Origin: Phytopseudomonas punonensis
GTDB taxonomy: Bacteria > Pseudomonadota > Gammaproteobacteria > Pseudomonadales > Pseudomonadaceae
NCBI RefSeq assembly: GCF_900142655.1
Contig: NZ_FRBQ01000002.1
Coordinates: 1-64,000 of the forward strand
DNA: 64,000 nucleotides
Reading direction: 5' to 3'
Below the pieces are notes generated by a model, which had not been told where the DNA came from, ran no database searches, and saw only the letters and a program-made list of their open reading frames with translations. A program made the position numbers and the translations under genes. Below, piece after piece: positions 47,315 to 57,637 of this stretch; positions within the stretch are counted from its first letter, which is position 1, and every line of letters begins with the position of its first letter.

Positions 47315-48833
47315 GCATCGGAGCCGGGGCAGGGGCCAGGTAGGCTTCAAGTCGGCTGCGTTCGGCGGCAGATAGGAACAAGCCCAGTTTGCTGCGGCGC
47401 CAGAGGATATCGTCCACTTCAGTCGCCCACTCGTGCTCGCGCAGGTAGTCCACTTCGCGGGCGTAAAGATCGTGGCCGAAATGCTCGCCCAACCCTTCCA
47501 GGCTCTGCACGTTGTCGAGCAGCTTCCAGGCGCGACTGCCATAGGTGACTGCCCAGCGGTAAGCCAGGTCGGCATCGAGCCAGCCGTGACGTGCACGCAG
47601 TGCATCGACCAGGCTCTGCCGGCTCTGCATGTTCTCGCCACCTGGCAGCGGAGCTTCCGCTGTCCAGCGCGCCTTCATGTTCGGGAAGAAAGGCGCCAGC
47701 TGAGCCATCGCCGACTCTGCAAGTTTGCGGTAAGTGGTCAGCTTGCCACCGAACACCGACAGCAGTGGCGCCTCGCTGCCCTGGGCCGACAGCGACAGGG
47801 TGTAATCGCGGGTGATCGCCGACGGCTCGTCGGACTCGTCATCGCACAGCGGGCGCACGCCGGCGTAGCTATGAATGATGTCGGCGCGGCTGATCGATTT
47901 GCGGAAGTGATCGTTAACCACTTTGAGCAGGTAGTCGGTTTCTTCTTCGCTGATGCTGACCGTGGCCGGGTCACCCTGGTATTCGCGGTCCGTGGTGCCG
48001 ATCAGGGTGAAGCGATCCAGATAGGGAATGGCGAAGACGATGCGGCGGTCTTCGTTCTGCAGAATGTAGGCTTCTTTGCTTTCGAACAGGCGCGGCACAA
48101 CGAAGTGGCTGCCCTGAATCAGGCGAATACCATAGGGCGATTTCTGCTGCAGATCGTCGCGAATAAAGCGTGCCACCCAAGGCCCGGCGGCGTTGACCAG
48201 CGCCTTGGCGCGAATCGAGAAGCGGCTGCCATCGGCGCGCTCGAGGTCGACCTCCCAGGCGTCTTTGCTGCGGCGCGCGCTGACGCAGCGCGTGTGGGTA
48301 TGCACATGGGCGCCGTGCTCGCGGGCTGCCATGGCGTTGAGCACAACGAGGCGCGCGTCATCAACCCAGCAATCTGAGTATTCGAAACCCTTGCTGATCT
48401 CTGGCTTGAGCGGGCTGTTGGCGCCGAAGCTCAAACCGCGCGAGCGCGGCAGGGCTTTGCGTTTGCCCAAGTTGTCATAGAGGAACAGCCCAGCACGGAT
48501 CATCCACGCAGGGCGCAGGTGAGGGCGGTGGGGCAGGATGAAACGCATCGGGCTGACGATGTGCGGCGCTTTGGCCAGCAACACTTCGCGCTCGGCCAGG
48601 GCTTCACGCACCAGGCGGAATTCATGGTGCTCCAGGTAGCGCAGGCCGCCGTGGATCAGCTTGCTGCTCGCCGAGGAGGTATGACGGGCGAGGTCGTCCT
48701 TCTCGCAGAGAAATACCGACAGGCCACGGCCAGCGGCGTCACAGGCGATGCCGGCACCATTGATGCCGCCGCCAACGACGGCAATATCGTAAACCTCGGA
48801 CAGCGGGCTGTTGGACTGGCTGGATGTGGGCAT
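47238..48833 (-). CDS. glpD: Glycerol-3-phosphate dehydrogenase (aerobic, FAD)
   Basis: 531 aa from the ATG at 48833, preceded by GAGG. The FAD motif is DIAVVGGGINGAGIACDAAGRG, and SSKLIHGGLRYLEHHEFRLV is the family signature. It oxidises glycerol-3-phosphate to dihydroxyacetone phosphate at the inner membrane, passing electrons to quinone. The last 30 residues form a Pro/Ala-rich tail (APAPAPMLTAVPNARPV) encoded antisense to the hydrolase gene, making the protein longer than the roughly 510 aa I expect. Confidence 0.95.
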   Translation of the reverse strand: MPTSSQSNSPLSEVYDIAVVGGGINGAGIACDAAGRGLSVFLCEKDDLARHTSSASSKLIHGGLRYLEHHEFRLVREALAEREVLLAKAPHIVSPMRFILPHRPHLRPAWMIRAGLFLYDNLGKRKALPRSRGLSFGANSPLKPEISKGFEYSDCWVDDARLVVLNAMAAREHGAHVHTHTRCVSARRSKDAWEVDLERADGSRFSIRAKALVNAAGPWVARFIRDDLQQKSPYGIRLIQGSHFVVPRLFESKEAYILQNEDRRIVFAIPYLDRFTLIGTTDREYQGDPATVSISEEETDYLLKVVNDHFRKSISRADIIHSYAGVRPLCDDESDEPSAITRDYTLSLSAQGSEAPLLSVFGGKLTTYRKLAESAMAQLAPFFPNMKARWTAEAPLPGGENMQSRQSLVDALRARHGWLDADLAYRWAVTYGSRAWKLLDNVQSLEGLGEHFGHDLYAREVDYLREHEWATEVDDILWRRSKLGLFLSAAERSRLEAYLAPAPAPMLTAVPNARPVDEPAGVAVPRPATAP

Positions 48834-48853
48834 CGTCGTGGGCCTCGTATAGC

Positions 48854-48895
48854 GTTCGAATTTAAATTCGAACATTTATGTTCATTTTCGAAAAT
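48854..48895 (-). promoter_or_regulatory. Candidate GlpR operators upstream of glpD
   Basis: Two elements. A perfect 20-bp palindrome GTTCGAATTTAAATTCGAAC (48854-48873) lies 21-40 nt before the glpD ATG. On the minus strand a second element reads ATTTTCG-AAAA-TGAACAT (48878-48895), one base from the TTTTCG-N4-CGAACAT pattern I recall for Pseudomonas GlpR. A further CGAACAT half-site lies at 48972. Confidence 0.65.
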
Positions 48896-49044
48896 ATTAG
48901 CGCATGAATAAGGCCGCTTCCAGTGGTGATTGCTCAAAAAATGCGCTGGAATGTGCCTGAATGAAAATTCACGAACATATTTACAGATGCTTTCGGGGCG
49001 CGAAGGTTCGCCCGATGTTCGAATGAACAGGAAAAACAACACGC

Positions 49045-49081
49045 ACCTGAGCGCTGGCTTACTGAAAGGCAGCGCTCAGGT
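49045..49081 (-). terminator. Hairpin terminator after glpR
   Basis: ACCTGAGCGCTG / CAGCGCTCAGGT 12-bp perfect stem with a 13-nt loop, 22 bp past the glpR stop. On the minus strand a TTGTTTTT stretch follows a few bases later. It separates glpR from the glpD promoter. Confidence 0.75.
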
Positions 49082-49102
49082 GGTGGGGAGGAGGGTAGTG
49101 GC

Positions 49103-49858
49103 TCAGACGACTTCGAGGCGGATCTTGTGCTGCTCGAGCAATTGGCAGAGGCCGGGCACGGGTTGCTGATCGGTTACCAGGCAGTCGATCAGGCTGATCG
49201 GGCCAAGGCGGATCATCGCGTTGCGGCCAAACTTGCTGGAGTCGGCAGCGAGGATCACCTTGCGGGCGTTGGCGATGATCGCCTGTGAAACCCGCACTTC
49301 CTGATAATCGAAGTCCAGCAGACTGCCGTCTTCATCAATGCCGCTGATGCCGACCAGGGCGAAGTCGACCTTGAACTGGTTGATGAAGTCCACGCTCGCC
49401 TGGCCGACCAGGCCGCCGTCGCGGCGCACGTTGCCGCCGGTGAGCAGCACATCGAAGTCATCCTTGGCGGCGAGCATCGAGGCGACGTTGAGGTTGTTGG
49501 TGATGATTTTCAGGTGGCTGTGGTTGAGCAGCGCACGGGCAATCGATTCGGTCGTGGTGCCGATATTGATGAACAGCGACGCGTGATCGGGAATCTGCGC
49601 GGCGATCGCTTCACCGATGCGCTGCTTTTCCTGACGCATCTGGTCGGCGCGCATGGCGTAGGCGGTGTTTTCGACACTGGAGTCGTAGGCCGCGCCGCCG
49701 TGGTAGCGGCGCAGCAAGTTGGCATCCGCCAGCTGGTTGATGTCGCGGCGGATGGTTTGCGGGGTAACGACGAAAAGAGTGGCCAACTCCTCGATGCTGA
49801 CGTAACCGCGTTCGCGAATCAGGTCGAGGATTTGCTGCTGGCGAGGGGGCAGATTCAT
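49103..49858 (-). CDS. glpR: DeoR-family glycerol regulon repressor GlpR
   Basis: 251 aa from the ATG at 49858, preceded by GAAGGA. The DeoR winged helix ([39 protein letters not shown]) is followed by the DeoR sugar-phosphate sensor domain with [14 protein letters not shown]. It represses glpFK and glpD and is released by glycerol-3-phosphate. It lies among its target genes. Confidence 0.94.
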   Translation of the reverse strand: MNLPPRQQQILDLIRERGYVSIEELATLFVVTPQTIRRDINQLADANLLRRYHGGAAYDSSVENTAYAMRADQMRQEKQRIGEAIAAQIPDHASLFINIGTTTESIARALLNHSHLKIITNNLNVASMLAAKDDFDVLLTGGNVRRDGGLVGQASVDFINQFKVDFALVGISGIDEDGSLLDFDYQEVRVSQAIIANARKVILAADSSKFGRNAMIRLGPISLIDCLVTDQQPVPGLCQLLEQHKIRLEVV

Positions 49859-49937
49859 GGGGGGTCCTTCAGGCTGCCTCACGGAATTGCACCATGATGC
49901 CGCACGAATCTGCTCTCTGCCAGTGACAGCCGGGACC

Positions 49938-50254
49938 AGGGCCTGTTAACACTGCCGCGCAAGCCGCGTTGCTGCGTAAGATCTTGCCAGGCTAGGCGGA
50001 GGACGCAGGGAATGGTTGTTCCCTTGCCAAGTCCTCCAACAACGCATGGCGAGATTTTTCGCACAACCCGAAGGGTCGGGCCTGTTTTGCCGCGATGCTG
50101 CGTTTCTCGCCGGCTCATTTAGCCCACTAAACTTCGCGGCTGTGTGACCCACATGGATGTGGGAAATGCCGCAAGCCCGCCGGGAGCGGGCGCGGCCCTT
50201 GCCTCGCGGCAAAACAGGCTCCGGCGCGGTCGTGCGGAAGTGCTAACAGGCCCT
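49938..50254. mobile_element. MITE-like element with terminal inverted repeats, 317 bp
   Basis: The ends are AGGGCCTGTTAACAC (49938-49952) and GTGCTAACAGGCCCT (50240-50254), inverted repeats matching at 14 of 15 positions. Inside is a second inverted pair, GCCTGTTTTGCCGCG (50080-50094) and its complement at 50205-50219, and further GC hairpins. No transposase is encoded. A minus-strand 88-codon frame spans it and, as I recall, similar frames appear as spurious hypothetical proteins in related genomes. No clear target-site duplication was found. It lies between glpR and glpK and fills most of that 411-bp gap. Confidence 0.75.
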
Positions 50255-50269
50255 CGCCCGGCTGATGGC

Positions 50270-51823
<1,554 letters not shown>

Positions 51824-51845
51824 TTATGAATGTGCGCAGTTGAAA

Positions 51846-52700
51846 TCACGAAGCTTTGACGTCGCGGCCGGTGGCGCGTTCTGCCGCCGGCACCGGCGTT
51901 TGCGCCGCACTCGGCAAGTGGCGAGCGACCAGGGTGCGGTACGCCAAGGCGCCCAGGCAGGCACCCACGATCGGTGCGAAGATCGGCACCAGGAAGTACG
52001 GAATGTCACGGCCACCGGTGAGGGATATCTCGCCCCAGCCCATGAAGAAGGTCATCAGTTTGGGGCCGAAGTCCCGCGCCGGGTTCATCGCGAAGCCGGT
52101 CAGCGGGCCCATGGAGCTGCCGATCACGGCGATCAACAAGCCGATCAGCAGCGGCGCCATCGGGCCACGCGGAAGGCCGTTGTTGTCATCGGTCAGGGAC
52201 ATGATCAAGCCCATCAGGATGGCGGTAATAACCACTTCGACCATGAACGCCTGGCCGGTGGACAGCACCGGGTTGGGGAAGGTGGAAAACACCGACGCCA
52301 GTTCCAGGCTGGCTACCGAGCCGCGAACCATCTGGTGGGTTTGTTCAAACTCTGAAAACAGCCCGCTATAGAGCGTGTAAACCAGCAGTGCACCGCAGAA
52401 AGCGCCAGCGACCTGGGACAGAATGTAGAAGGGTAGTTTGCGCTTTTCGAAACCGGCGAAAATGCACAGCGCGATGCTGACCGCCGGATTGAGATGCGCG
52501 CCGGAAACGCCTGCGGTCAGGTAGACCGCCATGCTCACGCCGACGCCCCAGATGATGCTGATTTCCCAGAGGCCAAAGCTGGCCCCGGCCACCTTGAGTG
52601 CCGCGACGCAGCCGGTGCCGAAGAAGATCAGCAGAGCGGTGCCCAGAAATTCGGCCGTACATTGGCCCGACAGCGAGGGTTGTTGTAGCGCAGTTGTCAT
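51846..52700 (-). CDS. glpF: Glycerol uptake facilitator (aquaglyceroporin)
   Basis: 284 aa MIP-family channel with six membrane helices and both NPA boxes (SGAHLNPAVS and FAMNPARDFGPK). The Asp after the second NPA is characteristic of glycerol-conducting members. It lets glycerol diffuse across the inner membrane for trapping by GlpK. The leader carries a CA motif next to the ribosome-binding site and GlpR-like sites upstream. Confidence 0.97.
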   Translation of the reverse strand: MTTALQQPSLSGQCTAEFLGTALLIFFGTGCVAALKVAGASFGLWEISIIWGVGVSMAVYLTAGVSGAHLNPAVSIALCIFAGFEKRKLPFYILSQVAGAFCGALLVYTLYSGLFSEFEQTHQMVRGSVASLELASVFSTFPNPVLSTGQAFMVEVVITAILMGLIMSLTDDNNGLPRGPMAPLLIGLLIAVIGSSMGPLTGFAMNPARDFGPKLMTFFMGWGEISLTGGRDIPYFLVPIFAPIVGACLGALAYRTLVARHLPSAAQTPVPAAERATGRDVKAS

Positions 52701-52716
52701 GGGGAAGCCTCGTTTT

Positions 52717-52724
52717 TGTTGTTG
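52717..52724 (-). promoter_or_regulatory. Candidate Crc/Hfq CA motif in the glpF leader
   Basis: The coding strand reads ACAACAACAAAAACGAGG before the glpF ATG. AACAACAA matches AAnAAnAA exactly, 5 nt from the GAGG ribosome-binding site. It suggests repression of glycerol uptake when preferred carbon is present. Confidence 0.6.
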
Positions 52725-52809
52725 TGCGGCGCCGGTGCGAGGCGCGGAGAGGCTCGATCAGGAGCGTTCCGTTTGCACCATTGCCATTGCAGTTAAAGTC
52801 TCTGTGTGG

Positions 52810-52827
52810 ATGTTCGCAATCGAAAAA
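52810..52827 (-). promoter_or_regulatory. Candidate GlpR operator upstream of glpF
   Basis: On the minus strand it reads TTTTTCG-ATTG-CGAACAT, matching both half-sites of the TTTTCG-N4-CGAACAT pattern, about 110 bp before the glpF ATG. A second partial copy (ATTTTCG-ATAT) lies near 52881. The 346-bp glpF-ybaK divergent gap contains no ORF. Confidence 0.65.
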
Positions 52828-53046
52828 AATATAGAGGCGTGTCGTCCATTGTCAAAAAATCGAACCCTAATGGCGGCTCATATTTTCGATATCAATCGCG
52901 CTTACAGATAAATAGGTCAGTTTGGCAAGGGATAGGTTCCCTTGCGAAACACCTTTTCTGAGCGTTGTTAACGCGGCGCAGCGTTTGCCGAGCGGCAGCG
53001 CTAGAATCGACCGGCTTTGCCGTTTCCAATCCAACCTGGAGCTGTC

Positions 53047-53514
53047 ATGACCCCAGCGCTGAATCTGCTGAAAAAGGTGCGTGCCGAGCACCGAATTCAC
53101 AGCTATGAGCACGACCCCAAAGCCGCCTCGTATGGTTTGGAGGCAGCGCAGAAGCTAGACCTTGAGCCTGCTCAAGTGTTCAAGACGTTGCTCGCAGTCA
53201 GTGAGAAAGGCGAACTGCTGGTGGCGGTGGTGCCAGTCATCGGCACACTCGACCTCAAGGCTCTGGCCCATGCCGCCGGTGTGAAGAAGGTGGACATGGC
53301 CCCGGTCGATGCGGCGCAGCGCGCGACGGGCTATCTGGTCGGCGGCATCAGCCCGCTGGGGCAGAAGAAACGCCTGCGCACTTTTATCGATAGCAGCGCG
53401 CGCAACTTTGCAGCGATCTATGTAAGTGCCGGGCGACGCGGCCTTGAAGTTGAGCTGAGTGCCGACACTCTGGTAGAGCACACTCAGGGGCAGTTCGCCG
53501 AGATCGGTCGTTAA
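53047..53514 (+). CDS. ybaK: Cys-tRNA(Pro)/Cys-tRNA(Cys) deacylase YbaK
   Basis: 155 aa from the ATG at 53047 (GGAG 7 nt upstream). Family features include PAQVFKTLLAV with the conserved Lys, GLEVELSADTLVEHTQGQFAEI, and the GGISPLGQKKRL loop. It hydrolyses misacylated Cys-tRNA(Pro) in the cytoplasm. It is divergent from glpF. Confidence 0.94.
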   Translation: MTPALNLLKKVRAEHRIHSYEHDPKAASYGLEAAQKLDLEPAQVFKTLLAVSEKGELLVAVVPVIGTLDLKALAHAAGVKKVDMAPVDAAQRATGYLVGGISPLGQKKRLRTFIDSSARNFAAIYVSAGRRGLEVELSADTLVEHTQGQFAEIGR

Positions 53515-53680
53515 CCGCACGAACCTGTCGGTCGGCTGATTACCATACGCCGGATATCCCTCGCCCCGCTTGAAGCGAACTTCAGACACTGGCACTGTCG
53601 CAGCGCTGCCAGGTGGTGGCCGCGGTAAATCGAATGGACAGTGGGGCTGGCGTGTCGCCCCGCGCAAGCAGCAGGAGGCG

Positions 53681-54466
53681 ATGCAAACAGTGAAAGGCTT
53701 TGCTTGGATGGCGAGTGGCCTGTTGGGCGCTGCAGTTATGGCCAGCAGCGGTGCCAGGGCCGAGAGCCTGATCATGGAGGCCGATGTTTGGTGCCCGGTC
53801 AACTGCGCGCCGGACGCTGAGCGCCCCGGCGTCTTCGTCGAGCTCGCCACGCAGATATTCGCCGAGGCCGGTATTGGGGTCGACTACCGCGTCACCAACT
53901 GGGCGCGCGCCGTGCAGGACGTGCGCAACGGCCGCGCCAACGCCCTGATCGGAGCGGGTGTACGTGACGCACCGGACTTTCTATTCGGCAAACAGGCCCC
54001 CGGTATTTCCCGTAACTGTTTCTATGCGCGCCCCGGTAGCACCTGGCGTTATACCGGGCTGGCGTCGCTCGCCGGTGTTCGCCTCGGTGTGATCAACGGC
54101 TACAGCTATGGCGAAGAGCTCGATGGTTACGTCAGGCGTTATGAGAGAGACCATGAAAGGCTGCAGCTGGCGGCGGGTGAGCAGGCGCTGGCGTTGAACG
54201 TACGCAAGGTCGAGCTGGGGCGCCTGGATGCGCTGGTCGAGAACACCTGGATCATGGCCATGCACATGAACCAGGCCGGCAATAAAAATGAGTTGATCGA
54301 AGTCGGTTGCCGGGTGCCGGATGTGCCGATCTATATCGCCTTCTCCCCAGTGCTTTCCTCCAGCGCCCGTTATCGCGACATCTTCGATGAAGGCGTGCGC
54401 CGCTATCGCCAGAACGGTCGGCTGGGCGCGCTGCTGCAGCGCTACGGCATTCACCCGCAACGCTGA
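53681..54466 (+). CDS. Periplasmic amino-acid-type (SBP_3) binding protein
   Basis: 261 aa from the ATG at 53681 (AGGAGG directly upstream). A signal peptide ends GARA. The fold resembles family 3 solute-binding proteins (LIMEADVWCPVNCAPDAERPG, LGVINGYSYGEELDGYV, LDALVENTWIM). No permease or ATPase genes are adjacent. The two Cys residues near the mature N-terminus could form a disulfide. The ligand is unknown. Confidence 0.8.
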   Translation: MQTVKGFAWMASGLLGAAVMASSGARAESLIMEADVWCPVNCAPDAERPGVFVELATQIFAEAGIGVDYRVTNWARAVQDVRNGRANALIGAGVRDAPDFLFGKQAPGISRNCFYARPGSTWRYTGLASLAGVRLGVINGYSYGEELDGYVRRYERDHERLQLAAGEQALALNVRKVELGRLDALVENTWIMAMHMNQAGNKNELIEVGCRVPDVPIYIAFSPVLSSSARYRDIFDEGVRRYRQNGRLGALLQRYGIHPQR

Positions 54467-54562
54467 TCCTACTGTTGCGCTGCATTGGCCTAGAGCTGTA
54501 TCGCAGCCAGGCGCTGCGGTGCTGGCATGCTCAGCGTTTCACTCCTCTACAGGAATCACTCG

Positions 54563-55342
54563 ATGCCTTTGCCGTTTCATCAGATCGATGCATTCAGCGA
54601 CAAGCCATTCGCGGGCAATCCCGCCATTGTCTATCGCCTCGATCACTGGCTCGACGACTCGCTGATGCAGCAGATCGCTGCCGAGCACAACCTGGCCGAA
54701 ACCGCCTTTGTGGTGAAGGAGGGCGCTGCCTGGCGCATCCGCTGGTTTACCCCGACGACCGAAGTGCGGCTGTGCGGGCATGCCACGTTGGCCAGCGCCC
54801 ATGCCTTGTTCGAGTGCCACGGCGAGGCGGGTGAGCGTATCGATTTCAACTATGTGGATGGCGCCTTGTCGGTCAGCCGCGAAGACGATCGCCTGGTGCT
54901 GGATTTCCCCTGTGCGCAACCGACGCCGATCGCCACCCCGCAGGGCTTGGCGGAAATTCTCGGGCAGACGCCGATTGCCGTGCTGGATGCGCCGCAGTTA
55001 CTCGTCGTACTCGAGTCGCAGGCTGCTGTGGCTGCTTGCCAGCCAAATCTGAAAGCGCTGGCGCAATTGCCTTGGCCGGCGGTGATTATCACCGCAAAAG
55101 GTGAGTCGGTGGATTTCGTATCACGCAACTTCGCGCCCGCGGTGGGCATCGACGAAGATCCGGTCACCGGTTCGGCGCACTGCATTCTTACGCCTTACTG
55201 GGCGCAGCAACTGGGCAGGCCTGAGCTGAGCGCTTACCAGGGCGGTAAGCGCGGCGGTTTTCTATGGTGTTGGCTGAGCGGGGAGCGGGTGAAGATCGCT
55301 GGCCATGCGAGATTGGTGAGCAGCGGCCAGCTGCACCTATAA
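54563..55342 (+). CDS. PhzF-family epimerase/isomerase
   Basis: 259 aa from the ATG at 54563 (AGGA upstream). The PhzF signature PFHQIDAFSDKPFAGNPAIV leads in, the catalytic Glu lies in NLAETAFV, and FTPTTEVRLCGHATLASAH and DEDPVTGSAHC follow. Members isomerise small metabolites; true PhzF acts in phenazine synthesis, but no phenazine genes are nearby. It is convergent with the ABC ATPase gene (6-bp gap). Confidence 0.92.
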   Translation: MPLPFHQIDAFSDKPFAGNPAIVYRLDHWLDDSLMQQIAAEHNLAETAFVVKEGAAWRIRWFTPTTEVRLCGHATLASAHALFECHGEAGERIDFNYVDGALSVSREDDRLVLDFPCAQPTPIATPQGLAEILGQTPIAVLDAPQLLVVLESQAAVAACQPNLKALAQLPWPAVIITAKGESVDFVSRNFAPAVGIDEDPVTGSAHCILTPYWAQQLGRPELSAYQGGKRGGFLWCWLSGERVKIAGHARLVSSGQLHL

Positions 55343-55348
55343 AGCCTT

Positions 55349-56434
55349 TTAGTCGGCCAGCTCCAGCGTCGATGGCGCGGCCACACTGCCCGGTGCTGCG
55401 AACGCCACCAAATGGTCGGCAGCGATCCGAATACCGACCTGTTCACCGGGCTGGTGATCGGCGTGGCTGGGGAACAGTGCTTCCAGCTGGCTGCCAGTAG
55501 GCAGTTGCAGGCGATACAGGGTGGCGGCACCGAGAAAACTCTTGCCGACGATTTTGGCCTTTTGCGCGCTTTGCGGGTCATGGACGATATCGTCCGGGCG
55601 CAGCAGCACATCCACCGCGCTGCCGACCGGCCAGGCGTAGGCGCGGTTGCCGCGGATCACGCCCAGTTCGGTCTGCACTTCATCGGGCGCCAATAGCTGA
55701 CCGCGAATAAAGTAGCCCTGGCCGATAAAGCTGGCGACAAAGGGCGTCTGCGGTTCGTGGTAGAGGTTGAACGGCGTGTCCCATTGCTCCAGGTGGCCGG
55801 CCTTGAAGACTCCGACCTGATCGCTGACGGCAAAGGCTTCTTCCTGGTCGTGAGTGACCAGAATCGCACTGGTGCCACGGGCCTTGAGTATGTCGCGTAC
55901 CTCATGACTGAGGCGTCGGCGCAGCTCGCCATCGAGGTTGGAAAACGGTTCGTCGAGCAACAGCAGTTGCGGGTTGGTGGCCAGCGCACGGGCCAGGGCC
56001 ACACGCTGTTGCTGACCACCGGAGAGCTCGTTCGGATGGCGTTTGCTCAAGTGATCGAGTTTGACCAGTTCCAGCAACTCGCGGGTCACCTGCTCGCAGT
56101 TCGCCTGCTTGCGAATGCCGAAGGATACGTTCTGCGCCACGCTCAGGTGCGGGAACAGCGCGTAATCCTGAAACACCATGCCGATGCGGCGCTTCTCGGG
56201 CGCCAGGGTGAAGCCAGGGCGGGAAATCACTTCGCCGGCCAAGGCAATTTCACCTTCCAGCACCGGCTCGAAACCGGCGATGGCGCGCAGGGTGGTGGTC
56301 TTGCCGCAACCTGATGGGCCGAGCAGGCAGCCGATTTCCCCGGTATTGAGGTGCAGATCCAGGTGCTGCACGATGCGCTGGTCGCCGTAGCCACAACCCA
56401 GATTGCGCAGGCTCAACAGCATCGACTGGCTCAT
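55349..56434 (-). CDS. ABC transporter ATP-binding protein, FbpC/iron(III)-type
   Basis: 361 aa. Walker [12 protein letters not shown]-loop [13 protein letters not shown], signature [15 protein letters not shown] and Walker [13 protein letters not shown] are present. A C-terminal TOBE/OB extension of about 120 residues is typical of the iron(III)/spermidine/molybdate group. No permease or binding-protein genes are adjacent. The start overlaps the argF stop by 4 bp (ATGA), so it is translated from the argF transcript, an order I recall in P. aeruginosa. Confidence 0.88.
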   Translation of the reverse strand: MSQSMLLSLRNLGCGYGDQRIVQHLDLHLNTGEIGCLLGPSGCGKTTTLRAIAGFEPVLEGEIALAGEVISRPGFTLAPEKRRIGMVFQDYALFPHLSVAQNVSFGIRKQANCEQVTRELLELVKLDHLSKRHPNELSGGQQQRVALARALATNPQLLLLDEPFSNLDGELRRRLSHEVRDILKARGTSAILVTHDQEEAFAVSDQVGVFKAGHLEQWDTPFNLYHEPQTPFVASFIGQGYFIRGQLLAPDEVQTELGVIRGNRAYAWPVGSAVDVLLRPDDIVHDPQSAQKAKIVGKSFLGAATLYRLQLPTGSQLEALFPSHADHQPGEQVGIRIAADHLVAFAAPGSVAAPSTLELAD

Positions 56435-57351
56435 GCGTGGTGATACGCCGGTTCAACGAGGAATTCGAGCAGCGCTTTTTGCGCGTGCAGGCGGTTCTCT
56501 GCTTGATCCCAGGCCGCCGAGCGCGGGTCGTCGAGCAGATCGACGCTGATTTCCTCGCCGCGGTGCGCCGGCAGGCAGTGCAGAAACAGCACGTTCTCAT
56601 CGGCCGCATCGAGCAGGGCGCGGTTCACCTGATACGGCGCGAACAGCTTGTGGCGCTCGGCAATTTCTTCTTCCTGGCCCATGGAGGCCCACACATCGGT
56701 GCTCACCAGGTGCGCGCCGGTGACTGCTTCGTGCGGGTCGCGGAAGATCTTCACCCGCTCGCCCGCTTCGGCTAGCAGTGCCGCATTCGGCTCGTAACCT
56801 TGCGGGCAGGCGACATGCAATTTGAAGTCGAACTGCATGGCCGCTTCTATATAGGAGTTGCACATGTTGTTGCCGTCGCCGATCCAGGCGGCGGTCTTGC
56901 CGACGATGCTGCCGCGGTGTTCTAGGAAGGTCTGCATGTCCGCCAGCAGCTGGCAGGGGTGCAGATCGTCCGACAGGCCGTTGATTACCGGCACTCGGGA
57001 GTTGGCGGCGAATTCGGTCAGGGTGCTGTGGGCGAAGGTGCGGATCATGATCGCATCGAGCATGCGCGACATGACGATGGCCGAGTCGGCAATCGGCTCG
57101 CCACGGCCCAGCTGGGTGTCACGCGGCGACAGGAAGATGGCCTGGCCACCGAGTTGGATCATGCCGGCTTCGAACGACAGGCGAGTACGGGTCGAGGCTT
57201 TCTCGAAAATCATGCCCAGCACGCGATTTCTCAGCGGCTCGAACAGTACGCCGCTGTTGCGCAAGCCTTTCAGCTCCATGCCGCGTCGGATCAGGCTCAC
57301 CAGTTCATCCGGTGTGCAGTCCTTCAGCGAGAGAAAGTGTCTTGCGCTCAT
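56431..57351 (-). CDS. argF: Ornithine carbamoyltransferase (anabolic)
   Basis: 306 aa. The carbamoyl-phosphate motif STRTR (53-57), the ornithine-side [13 protein letters not shown] and [11 protein letters not shown] are family hallmarks. It converts ornithine and carbamoyl phosphate to citrulline in arginine synthesis. AAGG precedes the ATG. A long hairpin lies in the leader. Confidence 0.97.
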   Translation of the reverse strand: MSARHFLSLKDCTPDELVSLIRRGMELKGLRNSGVLFEPLRNRVLGMIFEKASTRTRLSFEAGMIQLGGQAIFLSPRDTQLGRGEPIADSAIVMSRMLDAIMIRTFAHSTLTEFAANSRVPVINGLSDDLHPCQLLADMQTFLEHRGSIVGKTAAWIGDGNNMCNSYIEAAMQFDFKLHVACPQGYEPNAALLAEAGERVKIFRDPHEAVTGAHLVSTDVWASMGQEEEIAERHKLFAPYQVNRALLDAADENVLFLHCLPAHRGEEISVDLLDDPRSAAWDQAENRLHAQKALLEFLVEPAYHHA

Positions 57352-57377
57352 CGTTAACTACCTTTTGACAAACAGGG

Positions 57378-57414
57378 CGCAGGCTCTTTTTTCGGGAAAA
57401 CGAGAGAGCCTGCG
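57378..57414 (-). promoter_or_regulatory. Leader hairpin upstream of argF
   Basis: CGCAGGCTCT / AGAGCCTGCG 10-bp stem enclosing TTTTTTCGGGAAAACG, itself partly self-complementary. It is 27-63 nt before the argF ATG, so it would be in the mRNA leader if transcription starts upstream. No ArgR box could be confirmed by eye. The 286-bp gap to the molybdoenzyme gene shows nothing else. Confidence 0.4.
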
Positions 57415-57637
57415 GCTGGGGGCCGCACAGTGCGACGAAACGGGAAGCCGCCGATGTTATAAGTAAATGACGCCTACGCGCAAATCCGCCCGGATTGCCA
57501 GATGTGACGCGCCTTTCAGGCTTTTCAACGAGCCTGATGCATGGCCCTGATGGCCCACGATTCACAGGGATGAAGCTGCTGGTACGTGCCCTCGCTGGCG
57601 CCCATGATGGCTTTCCAACAATAAAGCGAGGCTGGCC

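Noticed and set aside
46319-47641. 440-codon minus-strand frame
   Set aside because: Shadow of the alpha/beta hydrolase and of glpD in another frame; no family resemblance.
49946-50212. 88-codon minus-strand frame inside the MITE-like element
   Set aside because: It follows the repeat's own structure, spans its inverted repeats and has no ribosome-binding site; probably a spurious hypothetical protein.
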